A DNA stretch of 64,000 nucleotides from SIAQ01 sp964484265. GTDB lineage: Bacteria > Planctomycetota > Planctomycetia > Gemmatales > Gemmataceae. Positions within the stretch are counted from its first letter, which is position 1, and each line of letters starts with the position of its first letter. Positions 19,229 through 27,804 of this stretch are shown one piece after another. Below the pieces are notes generated by a model. The model saw only the letters and a program-made list of their open reading frames with translations, was not told the origin of the DNA and searched no databases. The position numbers and the translations under genes are program-made. The stretch covers positions 61,529-125,528 of the forward strand of contig CAZAFH010000010.1 in the NCBI GenBank assembly GCA_964484265.1. Direction: 5' to 3'.

Positions 19229-20025
19229 GAGGGTAGGTCTTCTCCGAAAAGTAGCTTCCAATTGTGTTGCGATCGATCTTTTGTTTTCGGTTCAGCGAAG
19301 GCGGATTGCATCGTATCCCTTATCCGTTGAACCAACGTGGCCTTGTCAAGCTGACTTTTTACCACGCGCATGTCGTCGAAATCCTTTTCGCGAATACTCG
19401 TTAGTTTACTGAGAAATACATCATATGGATCAACAAGATAGACCGTCAACTCACCGAACGAGTCGTAGTATTCCAGACGATTGGCCCAGCCCGACGGCAG
19501 GTAGTGTTGCTGGAAATGTGCGAGTAGCAGGCCATAACGCTTGAGCAGGTTTTCCAGTAGATCATGTCGTTGGCGAAACTCCGCGGGAACTTCGTCAACG
19601 ACATCAACATTCTCCGTATTGCGCGACAGCATTTCGCGCAAGATCAGGGCAATCGATCTGCCGACATTCATTCGCAGCGGCTTTCGTAGGGGTTTCGCCA
19701 ATTCGGCAAAAAAGAGACGAACATCATCAGGGCTTGTTTTTTCCATTAGCCGTTTCTTTATCGAAGGAAATCCGACCTCGTCAAATGGCGCCTGGCAAAT
19801 TGTCGCGATCTTTTCGTGCTCGCTGCATTCTGAAAGCCAGCGCTCGACCCGGTTTCCTCCCCAATGTTCGCGCAGCGCCGCCACGCTATCGCGAATCAAT
19901 AGCCGCGTGCGGTAATCCAGCCCGTCTTGCATCGCCTCGGTTTGCACCGCTTGCGCGAGGTCGTTCGGATCGATCTCCGGCTGACTTCTGACGAGCGACC
20001 AAAGGTTTTTTCGCGCGAATACCAA
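19225..20025 (-). CDS. Hypothetical protein with nucleotidyltransferase-like segment, TTG start
   Basis: 266 residues. The family is not recognised with confidence. Residues about 195-240 (VYLVDPYDVFLSKLTSIREK followed by DFDDMRVV) resemble the C-terminal motif of DUF6036/AbiEii-like nucleotidyltransferase proteins, but the N-terminal half, rich in charged helices, does not show the usual GS...D active site. The TTG start is supported by GGAG at 20032-20035, six bases upstream. It overlaps the downstream PaaK-like gene by ATGA, implying a joint function. Confidence 0.65.
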   Translation of the reverse strand: MVFARKNLWSLVRSQPEIDPNDLAQAVQTEAMQDGLDYRTRLLIRDSVAALREHWGGNRVERWLSECSEHEKIATICQAPFDEVGFPSIKKRLMEKTSPDDVRLFFAELAKPLRKPLRMNVGRSIALILREMLSRNTENVDVVDEVPAEFRQRHDLLENLLKRYGLLLAHFQQHYLPSGWANRLEYYDSFGELTVYLVDPYDVFLSKLTSIREKDFDDMRVVKSQLDKATLVQRIRDTMQSAFAEPKTKDRSQHNWKLLFGEDLPS

Positions 20026-20045
20026 GCAAAACTCCGAGAACGACC

Positions 20046-20130
20046 GTAGCCATCACGCTCCGCGTGATGGATTCAAATAATGGATCAATAATGCTACCAA
20101 CAAATCCATCACGCGGAGCGTGATGGCTAC
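20046..20130. repeat. Perfect 28-bp inverted repeat, each arm itself palindromic
   Basis: Arms 20046-20073 and 20103-20130 are exact reverse complements, and each contains CATCACGC-TCC-GCGTGATG, itself a hairpin. It lies between the third PQQ-like gene and the TTG-start gene. A single arm of this family is found at 23392-23420. Confidence 0.9.
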
Positions 20131-20146
20131 GATAATACAGGTCCTA

Positions 20147-21601
20147 TCATTTGATCGCGTACAGCTTCGATTTTGTGATGACATACAACACGCCATTGGC
20201 TACGACCGGCGTGCCGTGGATGCCGTCATCCATGCTCTGGGTGGAGAGGATCTTCTTCTCCTTGCCGGCGGCGAAAATCACGACCTCGCCATCTTCGTTG
20301 CCTACGTAGACCTTGCCATCTACATAATAGGCCGAGCCCCAGACCGTGGCCCGGAAATCGTGCTCCCAGTGGCGTTGACCGGTCTTGGCGTCGAGGCAGT
20401 GCATGTAGCCCGCGAGTTCGGGAATGTAAACCAGCCCGTCATGCACGCACGGCGTGCTGATCGTTGGACCCATGTAAGCCTGCCTGCCCTTCGCGGGTGG
20501 CGGGTTGATCATGCCGCCGAATGCCCAGACCAGAGCGGAACCCTTGTTGGCGGGATCCTTGGTATCGAGCGTTTTCGGCGATACGTCGCCTTTTTTGGTG
20601 ATGTCGATGCAGACGACATGAGCCGAGCGCGGCGTCGTCGCATGTTCGGGATAAACGCCCATTCCTACGTAGAGCCTGTCACCGACGACGACGGGCGTCG
20701 AGATCATGTAGTTGTCGGTCTCGCGCTTGGCTTTATTGCGGACGGGATTGCAGTTGCATTTCCAGATCAACTTCCCGGTTTCCGGTTCGAGCGAATAGAG
20801 GACGGCATCGCCGCCCGCGAAGATCACCTGAGTCTTGCCATCCACGGTGGCGACGGTGGGGTTGGACCACTGGCCTTCGATGATATCGGTGCCGGGAAGG
20901 CTCGACTGCCAGGCGATTTTTCCGGTCTTCTTGTTGATGGCGACGAAGCTCGGCGCCTTGGGCGATGGCAGGGCGCCTTCGTCATCTCGGCCATTGCCCG
21001 TGATGACCATGACGAGTTCGCCGACGACGACCGGCGAGCAATTGGAAAGATGGAACGGCACGACCTTGAGTTCCTTCATCATGTCGTATTTCCACTGAAT
21101 CTTCCCTTTCATGTCGGCACAAACGATCTCACAGCCGGGGGTGACATAGTAGATGCTCTGGCCATCGACCACGGGCGTGGAGCACAGGCCTTCATGAAGC
21201 GCCATCGCGAAGATCGGATCGTTGGGAAATTCGTGCGTGATCTTCCAGAGCACTTTGCCGGTCGCTTCGCTGTAGGCGATGAGCAAGGCATTGACGTGCA
21301 GGTTGTTTTTGCCTTTTTCGTTCGTGCCGACGAGGACGATGCCGTTGGCAATGACCGGCCCGCCGTAGGATCGATTTCCTAAATCGACCATCCACTTGAT
21401 ATTTTTCTTCTTGCCTTCTTCGACATTCCAGCTTGTCGGAATGTTTTTATCGGTCAGGTTGACCATGTTCCGCGCCGGCGTGCCGCCGAACAGCGGTGAA
21501 TCCGATTTGCCCTTTTCCTGGCCTGACGCGACGGGATTGCCTGGCGCCGCCAGCAGAAGGGAACAGAAGATCGGGGCGGCGAGCGCGAGCGTGCGTTTCA
21601 T
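20147..21601 (-). CDS. Exported PQQ-like beta-propeller repeat protein
   Basis: 484 residues. Signal peptide MKRTLALAAPIFCSLLLAAP, then repeated propeller blades with the G-x-hydrophobic-x-W pattern (KVLWKITHEF, KIQWKYDMM, KIAWQSSLPG, KLIWKCNCN, QRHWEHDF). The N-terminal LFGGTPARNMVNLTDKNIPT is closely matched in the neighbouring paralogue (MYAGTPARNFVNLTAKNLPG), so the two arose by duplication. No PQQ dehydrogenase active-site signature was found, so the role is probably binding or scaffolding at the cell surface. Last of three propellers on this strand. Confidence 0.9.
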   Translation of the reverse strand: MKRTLALAAPIFCSLLLAAPGNPVASGQEKGKSDSPLFGGTPARNMVNLTDKNIPTSWNVEEGKKKNIKWMVDLGNRSYGGPVIANGIVLVGTNEKGKNNLHVNALLIAYSEATGKVLWKITHEFPNDPIFAMALHEGLCSTPVVDGQSIYYVTPGCEIVCADMKGKIQWKYDMMKELKVVPFHLSNCSPVVVGELVMVITGNGRDDEGALPSPKAPSFVAINKKTGKIAWQSSLPGTDIIEGQWSNPTVATVDGKTQVIFAGGDAVLYSLEPETGKLIWKCNCNPVRNKAKRETDNYMISTPVVVGDRLYVGMGVYPEHATTPRSAHVVCIDITKKGDVSPKTLDTKDPANKGSALVWAFGGMINPPPAKGRQAYMGPTISTPCVHDGLVYIPELAGYMHCLDAKTGQRHWEHDFRATVWGSAYYVDGKVYVGNEDGEVVIFAAGKEKKILSTQSMDDGIHGTPVVANGVLYVITKSKLYAIK

Positions 21602-21638
21602 GGAATCCTCGGTGGGAAGAAATCGTTGTGGGGGAATC

Positions 21639-21708
21639 GTTTAGCCGCTCGCCTTGGGCGAGCGCGGACGAAATAGGCTCCGCGCTTGCCCTGGGCGAGC
21701 GGCTAAAC
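21639..21708. repeat. Palindromic repeat, GTTTAGCCGCTCGCC family
   Basis: Arms 21639-21668 and 21679-21708 pair almost completely around a 10-base loop. It lies between two propeller genes. Other members: 25771-25798 (one arm), 35275-35365 and the outer arms at 27055-27309. Confidence 0.88.
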
Positions 21709-21717
21709 GGTGGGAAT

Positions 21718-23346
21718 TTACTTGCTGATCGCGAAGAGTTTGTTCTCCGTCATCACGTAGAGCACGCCGTTGGCAGCGACGGGCGTGGCGCGAACCCGGC
21801 CGCCCATGTTGAAGTCGAGCGGGGCTTGCTTCTTGGCGCCGTGCTGGAAGACCCACATGGCGTCGTCCGTGCCAAGATACACCTTGCCGTCGGCATAATA
21901 AGGCGACCCCCAGATATCCGATTCAGTATCGTGCTCCCAAAGCGGCGTGCCCTTGTTGGCGTCGAGCACATGCAAGATGCCATTCAAGTCGGTGATGTAG
22001 CAGATGTCCTCATGAATCGCCGCGGTGGACATGGTTCGTCCAAAATAATAATTGCGGCGAAGTTTCTTCTGAAGGACTTTATCCTCGATCGGCCCGCCGT
22101 AATGCCAGACCTTCGCGGAGTTTGGATTTGGCTTGGTCTTGGGCGGGTAGACGTCATAATCGGTAACGAGTTCCGGCGATACGTCGCCTTTCTTCGTCAT
22201 GTCGATGCACCAGAAATGGCCTACGCCGGTGCGGTGTTCGGGGTCCTGACCGACGCCGATGTAGACGCGATTTTTGTAGATGACCGGTGTGCCGATGAAG
22301 TCGCTGCGCGTACCTCTGCCGGCGAGTTCGTACTTGGCGTCTTTCGGGTTGCAGTCGAACTTCCAAATCGGCTCGTCGCCGTTCTTGGCGTCGTGAGCGA
22401 AGGCGTAGATCCAGCCGTCGCCGCCGGGGAAGATGACTTGCGGCTGGCCATTGACGACGCCATAGGCCGGATTGGCCCATTGGCCGTGCTGGATGAGTTG
22501 ACCGCGGTTGACGAGGTTCTTCAGGAAGTTGCCGCCGCCACCGCCGGCGGGAGCGGCGAGAGCGTACTTGGTCGGTGTATTGTCCTGCCAGAGCACCTTG
22601 CCGGTCTTCTTGTCAACGCGGATGAAGCTTGGCGCCTTGGGCGACGGCACGCTGATGTGATCCTCGTTGACACCATTGGAAGTGACGACCCAGAGGTTGT
22701 CGCCGACGATGAGGGGCGAGCCATCGGCCAGGTTGTGCGGGAAGACGCCGAGTTGGCCGATCATGTCGAGCACCCAGATTTCTTTGCCGGTCTTGATGTC
22801 GGCGCAAATAACCGCGCAACGGTTGGAGACGTAGTAGAGTTTCCCGTCTTCGACGGCGGGGCTGGAGCAGATGCCTTCGAGAGGCCAATCGACCACTTGG
22901 CCGCCGGGCAGTTTCTGATGAATGGCCTGCCACGCGAATTTCCCGGCTTTCTCGTCGAACGCCATCAGGATGCCGAGGTCAACGAGCTTCTTGGTTTTCG
23001 GATCGATGAAATTCCACTTCGGGTCACGCGGATTCTGGTTGTTAGTACCAACGAATATGTATCCGCCCGCAATGGTCGGGCCGCCATAGGATTTAGAGCC
23101 AAGGTCGGCGACCCATTTGATGTTCATCTTCTTATCGACATCCCAGGTGCCCGGCAGATTCTTGGCCGTCAGGTTGACGAAGTTGCGTGCCGGCGTGCCG
23201 GCGTACATCGGCCAATCGCCGGCGCCGGCTTTCGTGTCTTGCGCCGAGATGTCGGCTCGCCGGGTTACAAAGAAAACCGACAGGCCGATGAGTCCGAGCG
23301 TCAGCCCGGCAGCAAGCCCGCGTTTGAGAGACGGATACGTGGTCAT
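21718..23346 (-). CDS. Membrane-anchored or exported PQQ-like beta-propeller protein
   Basis: 542 residues. An N-terminal hydrophobic segment (RGLAAGLTLGLIGLSVFFVT) is a signal or anchor. Propeller blades include KFAWQAIHQKL, EIWVLDMIG, KVLWQDNTPT, PIWKFDCNP and PLWEHDTESD. The loop GGGGGN near residue 275 is unusual among its neighbours. ATG at 23346 is preceded by GGAG and is chosen over the longer frame at 23361. It is paralogous to the downstream gene at 20147 and probably co-transcribed with it. Confidence 0.88.
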   Translation of the reverse strand: MTTYPSLKRGLAAGLTLGLIGLSVFFVTRRADISAQDTKAGAGDWPMYAGTPARNFVNLTAKNLPGTWDVDKKMNIKWVADLGSKSYGGPTIAGGYIFVGTNNQNPRDPKWNFIDPKTKKLVDLGILMAFDEKAGKFAWQAIHQKLPGGQVVDWPLEGICSSPAVEDGKLYYVSNRCAVICADIKTGKEIWVLDMIGQLGVFPHNLADGSPLIVGDNLWVVTSNGVNEDHISVPSPKAPSFIRVDKKTGKVLWQDNTPTKYALAAPAGGGGGNFLKNLVNRGQLIQHGQWANPAYGVVNGQPQVIFPGGDGWIYAFAHDAKNGDEPIWKFDCNPKDAKYELAGRGTRSDFIGTPVIYKNRVYIGVGQDPEHRTGVGHFWCIDMTKKGDVSPELVTDYDVYPPKTKPNPNSAKVWHYGGPIEDKVLQKKLRRNYYFGRTMSTAAIHEDICYITDLNGILHVLDANKGTPLWEHDTESDIWGSPYYADGKVYLGTDDAMWVFQHGAKKQAPLDFNMGGRVRATPVAANGVLYVMTENKLFAISK

Positions 23347-23391
23347 ATGGTTACACTCCATTTCGGTGATGTTTGCTTGCTTCGAATTAGC

Positions 23392-23420
23392 GTAGCCATT
23401 ACGCGGAGCGTGATGGCTAC
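23392..23420. repeat. Single arm of the GTAGCCATCACGC palindrome family
   Basis: A 29-base near-palindrome, GTAGCCATTACGC-GGA-GCGTGATGGCTAC, matching one arm of the repeat at 20046-20130. It sits between two propeller genes. Confidence 0.75.
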
Positions 23421-23428
23421 GGTACGCT

Positions 23429-25726
23429 TTACTTCTTATTCGGCGTGATCTTCAGATTGTCGAAGTAGATTTCGGTTCCCGGTACGTTGTTGAAGTTGCC
23501 GGTGACATAGCCGTAAAGGGCCGCGCTGCCTTCGGTGTTGGGGTTCGAGTCGTTGAGTTCGATCGACCAGGCGGAGGGTTCTTTTTCGTCGCGAGGCCAG
23601 GCCTTGCCGCGTATCGTGCCCTTGCCTCCGCTGATGTCAGTCGTGAGCTTCATGCGATACCAGACGCCAGGTTCCCATTTGAAGTTGATGGTGCGGTCAA
23701 CGCGAGGCAATGCCTCCCAGGCGATGATGCGAAGCTTCTGCGTCTTGCCATCGATGATGAGCGTGTAACGATTGGCGCCGATGCCGATCTCGGGCTGGTA
23801 GCGCACCTTGCCGTCCTCGGAGGTGATTTCCGTGCCCATGGCGTCGGCCTCGATGGTGTAATCCTTGGATTCTGGCATAGTGATGTACGCCTGGCCGCGC
23901 GAGAAGAGCGGCGAGAAAATATTGTTGACCTTGGCGATGACCTTGTTGCCCTTCAGGTCTTTTATGATCCATTTTCCTTGGGTATTCACCCAACCGCCGG
24001 GTACGACTCCTGCGGGCAGTTTGTCGAAATCGGTGGCATACGGAACGCCCGGCGCGACGCGGACGCGCGCCTGTGCCGTCAGGCCTTCAAATTTGGCGGC
24101 GACGATACTTTGCTGAGCCAAGAGCTTGGCGTCCACGGTCAGTTTGCCATCGGGGCTGATGACGCCCTTGAGCGCGGGCGGATTGGCTTTCACGCCAGGC
24201 GGCGGGGTTGGAGCGGGCAGCGACCATTCGGGTTTGACGTCCTTGACGAAGTTGCCGTCGGCATCAAACGCCCGTGCCGAGAACTGCGCGGTTCCGCCCG
24301 TATGCAACACGACTTCGCCAGGTACGATCTGCAAATACGCGATTTTTCCGGGCGCCACTTTCACGTTCTCGTGCTTGACGGGCGGCGCAGCTTTGCCGTC
24401 TTTCGTGCCGATGCAATAGATTTCATCGGCGGTCGAGAAATAGACTCGGCCGTTGGCGACCGCGGGGGAGCCGTTGAGCTCGACATCGACACCGCCGATG
24501 CCGGGGAAGAACATTTCGTCGAGGCGTTTGCACTTCTTCGGGCCGGGTTCGAGAATGTGGAACCTCGCGCTAACCTCGCCGACGTAGATTTTGCCATCGG
24601 CCATGACCGGGCTGCCGCGGGCTTCGCCTCGGCCGTAATTGAACTTCCAGAGCTGTTTGCCCGTCATGGCGTCGAGACAGTAGAGGCGGCTGCCATCGTC
24701 GGGCATGTAGAGCTTGCCTTCGTTGATGATGGGCGCGGCATAGCGTGCCTTGATGCCATCGACTTCCCAGACAATCTTGGGCTTGCCGTCCTTAATGACG
24801 GACGCATCGAGACAGACGACGCGGCCTTGGATGTTGTTGCCCGGGCTTTCTTCGCCGTGGCCGATGTAGACATAGTTGCCGGCGACGACGGGCGAGCTAT
24901 TGATTGGGCTGGTGCTGATGACGTGACGCCAAACCGGTTCGCCGGTGCGGATCTTGATTGCGTAAACGCTGCCGTCGGCGCCGCCGGAGATCAGCAGGCG
25001 TTGATTGTTGATGGTGGCGACGACGGGCGTGGAATAATACGTGCCGCCGGGCGGCGCGGGTTCGGAGATCCAGACGACTTGCCCGTTGGTCTTATTGAAT
25101 GCGTAGTAGCGATTGGCGCCTTTGGCCTGGCTGCCCCAGCTGGTGTTGACCATGCCGAGAATCACCAGGCCTTCATCGACGATGGGGCTGGTGACACGTC
25201 CGCCGTAGCCGGACACGCGGCCATATTCTTCGCCCATCGAGCGTTCCCAGATGACTTTGCCCGTCTTGCCGTCCAGACACATGAAGAGGCCCTGGGTGCC
25301 GTGAGCGTAAATGTAGCCGGTGGCGGGGTCCGCTGCGAGATTCGTCCAGCCAAGCCGGCTGGTGACGATGTCGGTGTGGAACACCGGAAATGTGTGCTGC
25401 CATTTCACTTTGCCGGTGCCTTCCTCCAGACACATCACGCGTTCGCGGATCGATTCGGCGACGTCTTCCTCCTTGCCGTTGATCATGACTTTCTTGGCGT
25501 CGTAGTTCAAAATGTACACATTGCCGTTGAGCACGAGCGGCGTGGATCGGCAACCGTAGGGGGCCTTCCAGATGATGTTGCCTTCGACCTTGTCCGGCAG
25601 GTTTTTGTCGCCTGCGGCGCCGGTCTGAGCGGGGCCTCGCCAACTCGACCAGTCGGACGCGTTGCCAGTCAACGGCACAATCGCCAGGGAGAACATAACC
25701 AACATGGAGCCAAATCGCCAATTCAT
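23429..25726 (-). CDS. Large PQQ-like propeller protein with C-terminal jelly-roll-like region
   Basis: 765 residues. Signal peptide MNWRFGSMLVMFSLAIVPLT; an N-terminal propeller (about 25-440) with blades KVKWQHTFPV, KVIWERSMGE, QVVWISEPA and KQLWKFNYG; an Ig-like domain near 465-560 (VLHTGGTAQFSARAFDADG); and a C-terminal beta-sandwich, probably LamG/glucanase-like (DKLPAGVVPGGWVNTQGKWI to IYFDNLKITPNKK). The ATG at 25726 has AAAGGGA at good spacing. It is the first gene of the three-propeller run and may bind polysaccharide through its C-terminus. Confidence 0.88.
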   Translation of the reverse strand: MNWRFGSMLVMFSLAIVPLTGNASDWSSWRGPAQTGAAGDKNLPDKVEGNIIWKAPYGCRSTPLVLNGNVYILNYDAKKVMINGKEEDVAESIRERVMCLEEGTGKVKWQHTFPVFHTDIVTSRLGWTNLAADPATGYIYAHGTQGLFMCLDGKTGKVIWERSMGEEYGRVSGYGGRVTSPIVDEGLVILGMVNTSWGSQAKGANRYYAFNKTNGQVVWISEPAPPGGTYYSTPVVATINNQRLLISGGADGSVYAIKIRTGEPVWRHVISTSPINSSPVVAGNYVYIGHGEESPGNNIQGRVVCLDASVIKDGKPKIVWEVDGIKARYAAPIINEGKLYMPDDGSRLYCLDAMTGKQLWKFNYGRGEARGSPVMADGKIYVGEVSARFHILEPGPKKCKRLDEMFFPGIGGVDVELNGSPAVANGRVYFSTADEIYCIGTKDGKAAPPVKHENVKVAPGKIAYLQIVPGEVVLHTGGTAQFSARAFDADGNFVKDVKPEWSLPAPTPPPGVKANPPALKGVISPDGKLTVDAKLLAQQSIVAAKFEGLTAQARVRVAPGVPYATDFDKLPAGVVPGGWVNTQGKWIIKDLKGNKVIAKVNNIFSPLFSRGQAYITMPESKDYTIEADAMGTEITSEDGKVRYQPEIGIGANRYTLIIDGKTQKLRIIAWEALPRVDRTINFKWEPGVWYRMKLTTDISGGKGTIRGKAWPRDEKEPSAWSIELNDSNPNTEGSAALYGYVTGNFNNVPGTEIYFDNLKITPNKK

Positions 25727-25770
25727 TGGGGGGATCCCTTTCATGCCAATTCGTTTAGAGTCGTCGCATC

Positions 25771-25798
25771 CGCGCTCGCCATAGGCGAGCGGCTAAAC
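25771..25798. repeat. Half copy of the GTTTAGCCGCTCGCC palindrome
   Basis: CGCGCTCGCC-ATA-GGCGAGCG and the adjoining GGCTAAAC form one arm of the family seen in full at 21639-21708. It lies between the first propeller gene and the PaaK-like gene. Confidence 0.7.
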
Positions 25799-25800
25799 TG

Positions 25801-27027
25801 TTATTTCTTTACCACCACTCGCCGGGCCTTCATCTCGAATCGGGGCAACGATCCTGCGGGCACTCGCACCACATCGGCGCGAAAGAGCAACGCATCCCGT
25901 ATCGCGTTTGCCAGGCGATCCTCCACTCCGTCGGCGCTCGCTTCAATTTCAATGCAGACCGCCGTCAGCGGAACCGTCTGATCGATCGTCACGCGATATT
26001 CGCCAATCTCGGAAAATCGCCGAATAACGTTCTCCAGGGCTGCGGGATAAACGTTATTGCCTCGCACGGCAATCATGTCGTCGGTCCGCCCGAGTATGCC
26101 GCCGGCGAGACGCATCCAGGGCGATCCGCATGGGCACGGCGACGGATCGACGCGCACGAGATCGCCTGTTCGATAGCGTATGAGCGGACTGCCGAGTCGT
26201 CCCAGGTTTGTCAGCACCAATTCGCCGATTCGCCCCTCTTCGCCCGGTTGGGGATTGGGGAACACAGCGCCCGACGCGGGGTCAATCACCTCGGCGTAGT
26301 AGTCATCTTCTAAAATATGTAGACCGCCGGGATTGGAATAACATTCAATCGCCAGGGGACCAATTTCGGTCATTCCGGTGTGATCGATGACGCGCGCCTG
26401 CCAGGCTTCCTCGATGCGGGCCCGCGTGGAAGGGATACTGCCGCCCGGTTCGCCCGCGACAATGACGGCCCGCAGAACGCCGCGAATCGCGACGCCTTGC
26501 TCGCGTGCGGACTCGGCCAGATGAAGCGCGTAGGTCGGTGTACAAAGCAGCACGGTCGTGCGATTGTCGAGCAGAATTTTGAGCCGGGCGCCGCTCGACA
26601 GGCCGCCCGAGGCCAGGCACAGGCATCCCATTCGCGAGGCCGCTTCGAACGCTGTCCAAAACCCGAGAAACGGCCCGAACGAAAACGCGAACATCAGGCG
26701 ATCGCTCGCCGTGACTCCGGCCAGGCCGAACATTTTCCGCCAGCAGCCGAGCATCCAATCCCAGCTGCCAGGCGTGTCAAGCCAACGAAGCGGCGAACCC
26801 GTCGTGCCGGAAGTCTGATGCAGTCGGGTATAATGCTCGATCGGCTCGGTCAACAATTCGCCATAGGGCGGAAACTCGGCCTGATTCGCGAGGAGTTCGG
26901 TCTTTGTCGTGAAGGGCAATCGAGGCCAATCGTTCAAATCCAACCCGGCGAACTTCCGCGCATAAAAACGATGCGCGGGCAGGATTGTTCGCAACATCGT
27001 CGCAAGGCGCGGATTCATGTTGCCCAT
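25801..27027 (-). CDS. Phenylacetate-CoA ligase family protein (PaaK-like)
   Basis: 408 residues, close to PaaK length. It has the ATP-binding loop TSGTTGSPLRW, the acceptor region ending in RYRTGDLVRV, the CPCGSPWMRLAGGILGRTDD motif, and the C-terminal ACT-like lid (RGNNVYPAALENVIRRF). Such enzymes join a carboxylic acid to CoA through an acyl-adenylate; the substrate is not indicated, and no phenylacetate genes lie nearby. ATG at 27027 is used; 27018 is an alternative. It is upstream of the propeller block on the same strand. Confidence 0.85.
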   Translation of the reverse strand: MGNMNPRLATMLRTILPAHRFYARKFAGLDLNDWPRLPFTTKTELLANQAEFPPYGELLTEPIEHYTRLHQTSGTTGSPLRWLDTPGSWDWMLGCWRKMFGLAGVTASDRLMFAFSFGPFLGFWTAFEAASRMGCLCLASGGLSSGARLKILLDNRTTVLLCTPTYALHLAESAREQGVAIRGVLRAVIVAGEPGGSIPSTRARIEEAWQARVIDHTGMTEIGPLAIECYSNPGGLHILEDDYYAEVIDPASGAVFPNPQPGEEGRIGELVLTNLGRLGSPLIRYRTGDLVRVDPSPCPCGSPWMRLAGGILGRTDDMIAVRGNNVYPAALENVIRRFSEIGEYRVTIDQTVPLTAVCIEIEASADGVEDRLANAIRDALLFRADVVRVPAGSLPRFEMKARRVVVKK

Positions 27028-27076
27028 ATTCGATTATCGCGATACGTCATACTCGCGCTCGCCAGAGGCGAACGCC

Positions 27077-27277
27077 TAATACTACAGCGCTACCTCCCCT
27101 CGCCCCTGTACTCAGGGGAGAGGGTCGGGGGTGAGGGGTTTGGGGCTTGTCGCATTCTGTGGCCTCTCCCCCTCACCCCCAACCCCTCTCCCCTGAGTAC
27201 AGGGGGCGAGGGGAGTAAATGCCGGCGATTGCTTAATTTATGAATCGATCACCATATAACTTAGCGCTGTAGTATTA
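27077..27277. mobile_element. MITE-like element with 16-bp perfect terminal inverted repeats
   Basis: TAATACTACAGCGCTA at 27077-27092 is matched exactly in reverse complement at 27262-27277. The 201-base unit has no coding capacity and interrupts the loop of another palindrome, which is strong evidence for insertion. No transposase gene is in the window. Confidence 0.78.
27094..27215. repeat. Inner palindrome, CTCCCCTCGCCC...GGGGGTGAGGGG family
   Basis: Long G/C-biased arms pair across a short loop (around GTCGCATTCTG), and each arm contains its own CCCCTG-TACT-CAGGGG hairpin. A related copy lies inside the coding sequence at 49779-49859. Confidence 0.85.
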
Positions 27278-27324
27278 GTTCGTTTAGCCGCTGGCCTCTG
27301 GCGAGCGCGTTGGTCGAACGCACA

Positions 27325-27804
27325 TCACGCCTCTTCCAGCGTTTTGATCTGGTCGCGCAGATCCGCCGCTTCTTCGTAGTCCTCGCGCTCGATCGCGCGT
27401 TTGAGTTTCTGTCTGCATTCGGCAAGGCGTGCTTCTTCCTTTTTAATCTTAGGAAGCCGCCGGGGCGTTTTGCCCACGTGGCGCGTTTCGCCATGAATAT
27501 TTTCGAGAAGAGGCCGAAGCTCGGCTTGAAAAACCTCGTAGTCCATCGGGCAGCCGAGGCGATGATTGTTGCGAAAATCGACAAATTTCAGGCCGCAATT
27601 CGGGCATTCCTGGTGACCGAACAGAGCTTCTTCTAAATCGGGCGAATCCGCGGAGACTGCCTTGTCGCCCACCTTGTTTTGCGTGTCGTGAACGTATTTC
27701 GGGTAGCACGGCTCGCAGACGTGGTGTTCCTCGAATTTCCCCTCGCTGAGAATCTCGGTGATGTGCACCGTCGCAGGGCTTGCACAACGCTCGCACTTAT
27801 GCAT
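27325..27804 (-). CDS. McsA-like zinc and UVR-motif protein
   Basis: 159 residues. N-terminal CxxC pairs at C4/C7 and C30/C33, further cysteines C67/C70 and C85, and a C-terminal UvrB/UvrC motif (LKRAIEREDYEEAADLRDQI). This matches McsA-type proteins, which in Firmicutes activate the McsB arginine kinase and steer proteins to Clp proteases. No McsB is visible here, so that role is not proven. ATG at 27804 with GGTGG upstream is preferred over the longer frame. Confidence 0.85.
   Translation of the reverse strand: MHKCERCASPATVHITEILSEGKFEEHHVCEPCYPKYVHDTQNKVGDKAVSADSPDLEEALFGHQECPNCGLKFVDFRNNHRLGCPMDYEVFQAELRPLLENIHGETRHVGKTPRRLPKIKKEEARLAECRQKLKRAIEREDYEEAADLRDQIKTLEEA

Larger units (their letters stand above)
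27055..27309. repeat. Outer palindrome of a triple nested repeat
   Basis: GCGCTCGCCAGAGGC at 27055-27069 pairs with GCCTCTGGCGAGCGC near 27294-27308, forming the GTTTAGCCGCTCGCC-family hairpin seen at 21639. Its loop has been filled by a second element (27077-27277), which in turn holds a third palindrome (27094-27215). The stretch 27028-27324 carries no gene. Confidence 0.85.

Noticed and set aside
19225..20025. Type IV toxin-antitoxin (AbiEii-like) call
   Set aside because: Only one short segment is similar, the usual active-site motif is not visible, and the coupled gene is an adenylate-forming enzyme rather than an AbiEi-type antitoxin.
20046..20130. Possible CRISPR repeat pair
   Set aside because: The repeats are inverted, not direct, and there is no array of spacers. 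None of the repeat families forms regular direct arrays.
21496..23448. 650-codon open frame on the plus strand, and similar long ones at 20120-21382, 23978-25981 and 49874-51685
   Set aside because: They lie antisense to clear propeller and cytochrome genes, match no domain, and arise from codon bias in G/C-rich DNA.
27077..27277. Insertion sequence
   Set aside because: It has inverted ends, but no transposase frame; called MITE-like instead. No transposase or integrase gene was found in the window.
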